Part shown: positions 7,593 to 14,813 of the stretch, piece by piece | How the letters are laid out: each line of letters begins with the position of its first letter | How positions within the stretch are numbered: the first letter of the stretch is position 1 | NCBI GenBank assembly: GCA_016719635.1 | Contig: JADJYT010000001.1 | Span: forward strand, 1 to 64,000 | DNA from: Sphingobacteriales bacterium | GTDB lineage: Bacteria; Bacteroidota; Bacteroidia; Chitinophagales; JADIYW01 | Length of the DNA: 64,000 bases | Direction: 5' to 3' | The notes under the pieces: model-generated | What the model saw: the letters and a program-made list of their open reading frames with translations, nothing else | What the model was told of the DNA's origin: nothing | Databases searched by the model: none | Made by a program: the position numbers and the translations under genes

Positions 7593-10307
7593 ATGGACAT
7601 ACAAGAAATAAAATCACGGCTCACATTAGCGAACCTAATCGGGTACTACGGCTACAAGGCGACCAAGAATAATCGGATATGTTGCCCATTCCACGAAGAC
7701 AAAACACCGAGTATGCAACTGTATTGGAAAACACAGACGGCATATTGTTTTAGTAGCAACTGCAAAACCCACGGTAAAGCCATAGATGTAATAGATTTTA
7801 TATTGTATAAAGAAAGTAGCACCAAACACGAAGCCATAAAAAAAGCCATTGAGATAATCGGAGTAGATGCACCAGTAACAAATAATACCACAATAGTACA
7901 GCCAAGTAAGCCAATGCAGAACCGAGAAACATTCCTTGCCAATATGTTTACCTACTTTAGAAATGCTGTACACAACAGCCCGCCAGCCAAAGAATATTTA
8001 CAGCAAAGGAATTTAGATTTTAAGCAAATAGAAGTAGGCTACAATGCAGGACAGTTCCACCACGGAGCAAGAAAAACAGAAGAAATAATCAATCAAGCTT
8101 TAGAAGTAGGCTTATTGATAGATAAAAATTTAGTAGCAAGAACAGGCGAAAAAGCCTATCAACCTTTTGGCAAATGGTGTATTGTTTTTGCCTTGAGAAA
8201 CAAGCAAAATCAAATCACAGGGCTATATTTTAGAAGTACATTAAATGAAAAAGAAAGCAAACATTACTATTTAAAAGAAAGAGCAGGATTATATCCACAT
8301 TACCCAAATAGCAGAGCCAAGAAACTAATACTATGCGAAGCAATCATAGACGGAGCCACACTTTTACAAGTGCCTGAAATTACAGCAGAATATGAAATAC
8401 TATCACTCTACGGAACGAACGGACTAACAGACGAACACCAAACAGCCATTAAAGAACTGATAGAATTAGAAGAAATCATATTGTTTTTTGACGGAGATAA
8501 TGCAGGAAAAGAAGCGATAAATAAATATGGTAAACTACTACAAGAACAAAAGTCACAAACCAAAATAAGCATAGTAGAAACACCTGAAAACGAAGACATA
8601 AACAGCTTGAGACAAGGACACGAAGCAGAAATATTAATCCATTTATTGAATGAAAGAAAGGCATTTGTAGAACAAAAAATATCTGAAGTAAAAGAGAAAG
8701 TTAAAGAAATAAATTTTTCTTTTTCAAATGAAAAAACAAATGGCAAACCAGTTGAAAATAAAAAAGCTGAAGTAGTCCAAATCAACCAAAACCCAAGCCA
8801 CCACTTAAACACAGACAACCCGAACAATATATTTTTTAGTGGAATGGGTGCAAACTATACGGTAAAAGGCGGATTAAAACCACAGTTGGACAGCTTAAAA
8901 ATAGCCCTGCAAATTATCCATAAAGAAACCAAACAAGACTACCGAACCAAAGTAGACTTATGCGATTACAAACAAATACAAAGCACAGCAGACACAGTAA
9001 GCGACCTGATCCAAGTACGCAAAGATAGCATAGAAAAAGACTTGCAATTACTCACTCATTTATTAGAAAACTTTAGAGAAACAGAACAACAAAATCAACC
9101 ACTACACAGCACCAAAAAAGTAATTATCAAAGTAAGCGAAGCCACAGCCAGTAAATGTATTGGCTTTATGAAGCAAAAAAATGTACTGCAAAACCTAAAC
9201 GAACTCATAGGCAAAAGCGGTGTAGTAGGCGAAGAAAAAAGCAGGTTGTTATTGTTTGTAATAGCCAGTAGTTACAAGATGAAAGAAACTTTGCACTCAA
9301 TCGTACAAGGTACCAGCGGAAGCGGAAAAACCACCCAAATAAAGGTCATAGCCAACCTAATGCCACCCGAAGATGTAAAGCGATTTACAAGAGTAACCGA
9401 AAGCAGTTTTTACAATTATGGCGAATACGAATTAATGAATATGCTCATAGTTATTGAAGATGCAGACGGCTTGGAAGAAAAGGCGTTACTAGCATTTAGA
9501 GAATTACAGAGCAATGATATTTTAATAAGCAGTAGCACCCAAAAGCAAGACAACGGCAAGTTTGAAAGTGGCGAAAAAATAGTTCGTGGCCCGATAGCTT
9601 CGCTATCAGCCACCACCAAAGGCGAGTATTACGAAGATAATTTAGGCAGATGTTTTGTAATCACGATAGACGAAAGCAAAGAGCAAACACAAAAAGTAAT
9701 CAATTATCAAAACCAAAAAGCAAGCGGAAAAATAGACAGCAAAACCGAAAAAGAAACCACCGAATTTATACAAAATTGTATGCGATTATTAAAGCCTTAT
9801 GAAGTAATCAATCCCTTTGCAGAACTGATACAACTACCCAATGAAGTACACCAAAGACGAAGATTAAACCAACTCTTCCAAAGCATAATCAAGCAAATCA
9901 CAATCTTAAAACAGTACCAACGAAAGCAAGACAATCAAGGCAGATTAATCACAGAAAAAGAAGATGTAAAAGATGCCATAGATATTTTGTTTGAAAGTAT
10001 TTTACTAAAAATGGACGAATTAGACGGAAGTGTAAGGCAGTTTTTTGAATGGATAAAAATAATGGTAGAAGCCAAGAATAATAGAGAATATGAGTTTACA
10101 CGTTTTGAAGCGATGAACGCCACAGGACTAAAGAAAACCCAGTTACAGCACAATCTAAACAAGTTGGTACAATTAGAATACTTAAAGCAATATGGCTTTA
10201 TGAACAAAGGATTTAAGTATAAAATAAGCTATTGGGATAATATGGCACAAGTAAGAGCGAAGCTAAAAGACGATTTAAATAATCAACTGCAAAAGATAGG
10301 AATATGA
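7593..10307 (+). CDS. CHC2 primase / TOPRIM / P-loop replication protein of a mobile element
   Basis: A 904-residue protein. A CHC2 zinc ribbon lies at the N-terminus (C31, H34, C52, C57, in CCPFHEDKTPS and CFSSNC). A TOPRIM domain follows (LCEAIIDG near 250, FFDGDNAGKEA near 300). A C-terminal ATPase carries Walker A GTSGSGKTT at about 573 and Walker B-like IVIEDADG near 620. This is the make-up of primase-helicases carried by mobile elements, which prime and unwind the element's own DNA. It heads an apparent module with two tyrosine recombinases 130 bases downstream. Composition is AT-rich like the recombinases and unlike the GC-rich RHS cores. No frameshift is seen. Confidence 0.88.
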   Translation: MDIQEIKSRLTLANLIGYYGYKATKNNRICCPFHEDKTPSMQLYWKTQTAYCFSSNCKTHGKAIDVIDFILYKESSTKHEAIKKAIEIIGVDAPVTNNTTIVQPSKPMQNRETFLANMFTYFRNAVHNSPPAKEYLQQRNLDFKQIEVGYNAGQFHHGARKTEEIINQALEVGLLIDKNLVARTGEKAYQPFGKWCIVFALRNKQNQITGLYFRSTLNEKESKHYYLKERAGLYPHYPNSRAKKLILCEAIIDGATLLQVPEITAEYEILSLYGTNGLTDEHQTAIKELIELEEIILFFDGDNAGKEAINKYGKLLQEQKSQTKISIVETPENEDINSLRQGHEAEILIHLLNERKAFVEQKISEVKEKVKEINFSFSNEKTNGKPVENKKAEVVQINQNPSHHLNTDNPNNIFFSGMGANYTVKGGLKPQLDSLKIALQIIHKETKQDYRTKVDLCDYKQIQSTADTVSDLIQVRKDSIEKDLQLLTHLLENFRETEQQNQPLHSTKKVIIKVSEATASKCIGFMKQKNVLQNLNELIGKSGVVGEEKSRLLLFVIASSYKMKETLHSIVQGTSGSGKTTQIKVIANLMPPEDVKRFTRVTESSFYNYGEYELMNMLIVIEDADGLEEKALLAFRELQSNDILISSSTQKQDNGKFESGEKIVRGPIASLSATTKGEYYEDNLGRCFVITIDESKEQTQKVINYQNQKASGKIDSKTEKETTEFIQNCMRLLKPYEVINPFAELIQLPNEVHQRRRLNQLFQSIIKQITILKQYQRKQDNQGRLITEKEDVKDAIDILFESILLKMDELDGSVRQFFEWIKIMVEAKNNREYEFTRFEAMNATGLKKTQLQHNLNKLVQLEYLKQYGFMNKGFKYKISYWDNMAQVRAKLKDDLNNQLQKIGI

Positions 10308-10336
10308 TTAGTAAAAGTAAGAAATTAAGGAAATAC

Positions 10337-10422
10337 CGAACACTAACGAACACCAAACCGAACGCTAAACACATTGATAATAAAGGGATAAAGCCGAAAA
10401 ACAGCCTAGTGTTCGGTGTTCG
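10337..10422 (+). repeat. Iteron-like repeats between primase and recombinases
   Basis: Three direct repeats of the form CGAACrCyAAA start at 10337, 10347 and 10359. An inverted pair (TAGTGTTCG and GGTGTTCG) lies at 10407-10422. The arrangement could form a hairpin or a set of protein sites. The position just after a primase gene suggests an origin or operator, but no function is shown. Confidence 0.5.
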
Positions 10423-10434
10423 CCAAAAAAGGGA

Positions 10435-11379
10435 ATGGACAGTATGAAAAGTTCAATTATAGTCATAAACGAAACCTATCAACAGAAAGCAAAAGCCTTT
10501 TTAGATTACTTGCTGATGCTCGGACACAGCAAACACGGAAGCAATACCAAGACAAGACATTTAAAAGAGTTTTTACACTATGCAGAAATGGGCGGAATAC
10601 AAGAACTACAAGCCATTACAGCCCCATTAATCACCGAATATTACAACCACATAAAAGACAGACCCAATAAAATAACAGGCGAAAAACTAAACCTAAAAAC
10701 AGCCTATAACCACACAAGAAGCATAGAACTATTTTTTATAATGCTTCAAACCAATGGCGAAGTAATCAATAATCCCACCAGTACGCTAAAGTTCCCTTAT
10801 CCAAGTAAAAGCGAACAAACAAGAAATGTATTGACCCAAACAGAAATCAAAGAACTGTACGACACCTGCGGAAACCTATTAGAAAGAGCCATTTTAAGCC
10901 TTGCTTATGGTTGTGGATTACGAGTAAGTGAATTAGTTGCCGTAAATATTGAAGACATAAAACTAAGAGAAAATATAATCATAGTACCAGCAGGAAAATT
11001 TAATAAAAGGCGAGTGATACCACTATCAAACGGAGTAGTAAAAGACTTGGAAAATTATTTTTATCAGACCAGAATTTATATAGAAACCAAAGATATAAGA
11101 GCCTTTATGATAGGCAGTAAGAACACAAGAATAATGAAATGGACTTATAACAAATACCTAAAAAAAATCATACACCGAACCGAAAACAAAACCATAATAG
11201 ACAAGCAAATAACCATACACAATTTACGCCACAGCATAGCCACCCATTTAATAGAGCAAAAAGTACCCTTGGAACAAGTGAGAATGTTTTTAGGACATAG
11301 CCAGTTAGAAACTACAGAAGTTTACACCCATATAAGCCAAGAGCAGTTAAAACAGATGATATTAGATGAAGACGAATGA
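10435..11379 (+). CDS. Tyrosine recombinase 1 (XerC/D-like integrase)
   Basis: A 314-residue site-specific recombinase. An N-terminal SAM-like DNA-binding domain (residues 10-110) is followed by a complete catalytic set: R163 in GLRVSEL, a lysine in the KFNKRRVIPL turn, HNLR at 262-265, H288 in GHSQ and the nucleophile Y297 in VYTHIS. A second possible start is at 10444. It overlaps the next recombinase by 14 bases, so the two are translationally coupled and probably work as a pair. Together with the upstream primase it forms a mobile module. A degraded copy of its 3' two thirds is at 1-605. Confidence 0.92.
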   Translation: MDSMKSSIIVINETYQQKAKAFLDYLLMLGHSKHGSNTKTRHLKEFLHYAEMGGIQELQAITAPLITEYYNHIKDRPNKITGEKLNLKTAYNHTRSIELFFIMLQTNGEVINNPTSTLKFPYPSKSEQTRNVLTQTEIKELYDTCGNLLERAILSLAYGCGLRVSELVAVNIEDIKLRENIIIVPAGKFNKRRVIPLSNGVVKDLENYFYQTRIYIETKDIRAFMIGSKNTRIMKWTYNKYLKKIIHRTENKTIIDKQITIHNLRHSIATHLIEQKVPLEQVRMFLGHSQLETTEVYTHISQEQLKQMILDEDE

Positions 11380-12247
11380 GCAAAGTTTACAGCAATATTT
11401 ACAAGAACATTACAGCAAAACAAGTATAGGCGGTTATGAAAATATCATATTGAGATACACCGCTTATATGCAAGAAAAGGCAGAAACAGCAAGCTATACA
11501 GACGTTTTACAATACATTGGATATTTACGAAAATTACAGCTTCACCCAAAAAGTTTACGGAACAATTTATTTGCAATCAAAATCTATTATCGGTATTTAG
11601 TAGCCATAGGAAAGCGAAAAGACCACCCTTGCCAAAAGCTCTATTTACAAGACCAAATCAATAGAAGCATACAAGTAGAAAGCCTTTACAGTGCGGTAGT
11701 TTTAGAAGAATTATTACAAAGCTACAAAGCCAAAAATCAAGTAATGCAAAAGCGAGATGAAGTAATAATCAGCCTTTTAATTTATCAAGCCTTGACGGTT
11801 TTAGAAGTTACTCAAATAGAAATCAGTCAAATAGATTTAGAAAAAGGAACGATACAAGTAACAGGAAACGTAAAGAACAAAGGCAGAACGCTACATTTAA
11901 AGCCCAATCAGATAATGCTATTTTACAAATACATAAACGGAACAAGAGCCGAAATAATCAATAAAACCCAAACCCAAAGTGAACTATTTATATTATCGGA
12001 AGCAGGTAAAAATCTCTTTCCAGGAATAATAAACCGAATGATTAATCAGGACAGAAAGCCACACGAAAAACTATTGCCAATCAAGATAAGACAAAGCGTA
12101 ATTGCTCACTATCTAAAAGCCAATAATGATATAAGATTAGTACAAGTATTTGCAGGACACCGAAGAGCAGGAAGCACCGAAGAATACAAACAAAGCGGAT
12201 TAGAAGAACTGAAAGCCAATATCAATAAACTACACCCATTACAATAA
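11366..12247 (+). CDS. Tyrosine recombinase 2, catalytically altered partner
   Basis: A 293-residue protein with the same fold pattern as recombinase 1: an N-terminal core-binding domain (GGYENIILRYTAYM, then a run to KIYYRYLVAIGKRK) and a C-terminal catalytic-like domain. The first catalytic arginine is replaced: where recombinase 1 has GLRVSEL, this has LTVLEVT, with V145 at that position. The HxxR motif reads IKIR, so its histidine is missing. The late histidine (AGHRRAGS) and the tyrosine (TEEYKQS) remain. It probably acts as a structural or accessory partner of recombinase 1 rather than an independent enzyme. It starts inside the recombinase 1 gene. Confidence 0.85.
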   Translation: MKTNEQSLQQYLQEHYSKTSIGGYENIILRYTAYMQEKAETASYTDVLQYIGYLRKLQLHPKSLRNNLFAIKIYYRYLVAIGKRKDHPCQKLYLQDQINRSIQVESLYSAVVLEELLQSYKAKNQVMQKRDEVIISLLIYQALTVLEVTQIEISQIDLEKGTIQVTGNVKNKGRTLHLKPNQIMLFYKYINGTRAEIINKTQTQSELFILSEAGKNLFPGIINRMINQDRKPHEKLLPIKIRQSVIAHYLKANNDIRLVQVFAGHRRAGSTEEYKQSGLEELKANINKLHPLQ

Positions 12248-12543
12248 AATCAAAAGCGTAACCCTGAGCAAAGCGAAAGGGAAGCGGTAAAAAATAAATC
12301 TTTTTCTTTTGCCCCTGTGAAATAATAGCCCACCCAACAACGCAAAAAAAATAATAAAAATAAATTGGCTTGGCTTGGGTGCCGTCTGTTTTTCTGTCAT
12401 AGTTTTTGTACCCACACACTTGTAGCACATTGCTTTTTGCTTTTAATCTGTTTATTTTTTTCAATGGTAAAAGCAAAAATCAAAGAGCTACAGCCACCGC
12501 ACAAAACAAAAACCTACGCCAGAAAAAACAGCCGTAAGCTACA

Positions 12544-12599
12544 GCGTATAAGGATGGTTTGGCGACATTAAAACGATCGCCAAGCCAAGCCTTATACGC
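12544..12599. repeat. Long imperfect palindrome
   Basis: Outer arms GCGTATAAGG (12544-12553) and CCTTATACGC (12590-12599), inner arms TTTGGCGA and TCGCCAAG. It is kept at 1760-1816 with a damaged inner arm. Possible recombinase binding site or RNA hairpin. Confidence 0.65.
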
Positions 12600-12811
12600 A
12601 ATAGCCACCCAGCCAAACTCAAATTTATTTTTATTATTTTTTACCCACGCTACCCACCCGAACAGCGGTACAGGGGCAAAAGAAAAAGATTTATTTTTTG
12701 AGTTTATAGTACACCTCACTCCGTTCAAGCAAGTGTAAAGCCACAGGCGTAAGGTGTGGCAAAGCCACGATTATTAATTGAAAAAAACTAACGCCCTGCG
12801 GTTGTTTGCTC

Positions 12812-12885
12812 ATTTTTTATAATCAATGCCCAACAGCTTTTGTACTAAAATGAAGCATTGTACAAGGGCATTAATTATAAAAAAT
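12812..12885. repeat. Long imperfect palindrome
   Basis: Outer arms ATTTTTTATAATCAATGCCC (12812-12831) and GGGCATTAATTATAAAAAAT (12866-12885), with an inner pair around TTTTGTAC and GTACAAGG. Kept at 2015-2085. Confidence 0.7.
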
Positions 12886-12965
12886 CGAGCCGATGTATTA
12901 CCCACCGAATAAATGAACTGTACTTTTTTTCAAATGAAATAGCTGTAAGATATGGAAAGTCAATA

Positions 12966-12982
12966 CCCTGCGGGGCTTTTTT
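12966..12982 (+). terminator. Possible short terminator
   Basis: CCCTGCGGGG followed by CTTTTTT. The stem is short, so the call is weak. The same element is near 2166 in copy 1. Confidence 0.35.
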
Positions 12983-12998
12983 CAGATGAAAATAAAAA

Positions 12999-14084
12999 GT
13001 GTTCCGATATTTTTACGTAAATTTATCCCGAATAAAAAGTAAAAAATTGGGTTGCCTAAAACTTGCATATTATCAAACTGAACCAACGCTAAAAGTAGCG
13101 TACAGTAATGGTATGGTAGGTAAAAAGGTAGTGCAATGTTGGTTAAGTGTTGACCCATTAACTAAAGGTTATCCAAGCTGGACACCATATGCGTTTGCAA
13201 TGAATAGAGTAATTGATGGTGTTGATTTGGATGGACTAGAATGGCAACCATATAACAGTAAAGGACAAAAAGTCAAGTTAAATTCAAAAGATATTTCTGA
13301 ATATAGATGGGTTGGATATACAGAAATAGCTGGTTACACTTCTGCTTATGATAATGCAACATATAGTCCTAATTCTTCAACAGGTATGTGGTTGGCTTTT
13401 TGTCTTAGTAATGGAATTAGTTACGGAATTACACCAGTACTTTTGGCACCAAAGGGAACAGTTGAAAATGCACAAGTAATATCTGAAAATAATGGAATAA
13501 CTAATGTTACTGTATATACAGTAGATAATAATAAAAATAAAAGGAGTTATAAACAAAGAAGAACACCATGGATTGATAAAGCAAAATCACAAATTGGCAT
13601 AAAAGAGGATCTAAATAAAGATGCGAACAACCCAGAAGTTGTGAAATATTTAAATTATGACGGAGTGCCTAGCGACATGAGGTCGACTATGGATAAAACA
13701 GCTTGGTGTGGTGCATTTGTAAATTATTGCTTAGAAGAAAGTGGATATACAGGTGAATCAACTAATCCTTTAGCTGTTGAGAATTGGATGGGAATGTGGA
13801 ATAATTGGACTGATGGGGTACAGATTGATGAACCTGAATATGGAGCATTAGTTACTTTTGGGAATAATCATATTGGTTTTGTAGTTGGTTTAGACGGAAA
13901 AGGTAATTTGTATGTTTTAGGAGGTAATCAAGATGATGAAGTAAATATTAGTATTTATCCTATAAAAAGTAACTTTGAATATTTTATGCCTTCAAATTAT
14001 AATTCTACGCCATTAGATAAAAATCAAAATTATTTGAAATCAACTTTCACAGGAACTGCTGCAAATGGTGGAAGTACAAAATAA
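12999..14084 (+). CDS. RHS stub with TIGR02594 peptidoglycan hydrolase toxin tip T3
   Basis: Residues 1-53 are the repeat-borne RHS stub. WLSVDPLTKGYPSWTPYAFA and NRVIDGVDLDGLEW are the RHS-associated core signature, followed by a linker. Residues about 190-345 match the TIGR02594 (NlpC/P60-like) family: PWIDKAKSQIGIKED, the catalytic cysteine C237 in TAWCGAFVNYC, the histidine H291 in NHIGFVVG, and YVLGGNQDDEVNIS. Such domains cut peptide bonds in peptidoglycan, so the toxin should act in the periplasm of a target cell. The immunity candidate follows 5 bases downstream and is a lipoprotein, which fits. The start at 12999 is uncertain; the stub looks cut from a longer RHS protein. Confidence 0.85.
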   Translation: MFRYFYVNLSRIKSKKLGCLKLAYYQTEPTLKVAYSNGMVGKKVVQCWLSVDPLTKGYPSWTPYAFAMNRVIDGVDLDGLEWQPYNSKGQKVKLNSKDISEYRWVGYTEIAGYTSAYDNATYSPNSSTGMWLAFCLSNGISYGITPVLLAPKGTVENAQVISENNGITNVTVYTVDNNKNKRSYKQRRTPWIDKAKSQIGIKEDLNKDANNPEVVKYLNYDGVPSDMRSTMDKTAWCGAFVNYCLEESGYTGESTNPLAVENWMGMWNNWTDGVQIDEPEYGALVTFGNNHIGFVVGLDGKGNLYVLGGNQDDEVNISIYPIKSNFEYFMPSNYNSTPLDKNQNYLKSTFTGTAANGGSTK

Positions 14085-14089
14085 TAAAT

Positions 14090-14566
14090 ATGAGATATAT
14101 TTTTCATACTATTTTAGTTATTATACTTGCTATTTCATGTAATACAAAGGGTGGTAAAAATAACAATATTGAACAACTTCAAATATTAGAAAATAATAAT
14201 ATAGATTCATTTGTGTATAATACATGTAGATTGAATTTAATTAATTTTATTTTAAAAAATTATAAAGATTCTGATTCTATTGTAACAATAATTAAAGGCT
14301 TTCCAATATTTGTTGAATGTTTTAGTAATAGAGAATATGGAGGGTTATTAGATGAGGCTTCTTTTTGTAAGAATATTAATGTTATTTTTGATGCACATAC
14401 TATCAAACAAATAGAACAGTATAAATCGATAATAAATGGGAATAAAGACTTGGATGTTGTTATTGAATATAAACAAAATGGATTTGAGAAGAGTAGAAAC
14501 TTTAAATTTAAATTTAACACAGACGATAAAAAATATTATCTTGTTTCAATAATATGTGCAGGGTAA
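14090..14566 (+). CDS. Putative immunity lipoprotein I3
   Basis: A 158-residue protein with an N-terminal signal (MRYIFHTILVIILAISC) and a lipobox ending at cysteine 17, then a low-complexity N-rich linker and a mixed domain with no recognised family. It begins 5 bases after the T3 stop. A lipid-anchored periplasmic protein is the expected form for immunity against a peptidoglycan-cutting toxin. Confidence 0.72.
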   Translation: MRYIFHTILVIILAISCNTKGGKNNNIEQLQILENNNIDSFVYNTCRLNLINFILKNYKDSDSIVTIIKGFPIFVECFSNREYGGLLDEASFCKNINVIFDAHTIKQIEQYKSIINGNKDLDVVIEYKQNGFEKSRNFKFKFNTDDKKYYLVSIICAG

Positions 14567-14600
14567 CACCAACTAGTCCAAGTATGGTAAAAAATCCTCG

Positions 14601-14715
14601 CCCGTGACAGGTGTTTAGCATAGCGAGGCAAAGAAGCGTAGGTAAGCGTCACCCCTTGCCCGTGACAGGTGTTTAGCTTTGGATGGCATTAGCGAGGGAA
14701 GCGTCACCTGTCAAC
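14601..14715. repeat. REP-like palindromic repeat, two units (family E)
   Basis: GCCCGTGACAGGTGTTTAGC occurs at 14601 and again at 14659, each followed within 30-50 bases by the pairing sequence GCGTCACC. Unit 2 ends CACCTGTCA. Each unit can fold as a hairpin. No transposase of matching type is seen nearby. A partial relative (CAGGTGTTATCCGC) lies near 17282. Confidence 0.6.
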
Positions 14716-14775
14716 TACGAACCGCAAGAATTGTAGTAGCAAAACGGCAATTAAAGCATCAAAAACCATCAAAAT

Positions 14776-14813
14776 ACTCGCCTTTGGTTTGCAACCAACA
14801 AACACCCGCCCGT
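14776..14813 (+). repeat. Degenerate family A left end joined to RHS core
   Basis: CGCCTTTG, then GGTTTGCAACCAACAAAC: the left palindrome with three bases lost, plus its usual flank CCGCCCGTCAAAACAGC. RHS core sequence starts at about 14820, so the left end and not the right end is joined here. Confidence 0.7.

Larger units (their letters stand above)
12248..12998. other. Non-coding stretch with conserved hairpins (copy 2)
   Basis: No credible gene is seen in these 750 bases between recombinase 2 and the RHS stub. The sequence is kept in both repeat copies and holds two long hairpins (12544-12599, 12812-12885) and a terminator-like element at 12966. It could hold the recombination site used by the recombinases or a structured RNA. 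Confidence 0.6.
10789..13157 (+). repeat. 2.36-kb direct repeat, copy 2 (intact)
   Basis: Counterpart of 1-2357. It starts inside recombinase 1 only because the window cuts copy 1, so the true left limit of the duplication is unknown. The right limit is exact: both copies read GGTTAAGTGTTGACCCA and then diverge into different toxin tips. Confidence 0.93.

Noticed and set aside
7593..12247. Primase and recombinases considered as a complete prophage
   Set aside because: No capsid, terminase, portal, tail or lysis genes are in the window.
12248..12998. Integron array with attC sites
   Set aside because: No IntI-type insertion domain was recognised in the recombinases and the hairpins are not repeated between each cassette; only a loose analogy holds.
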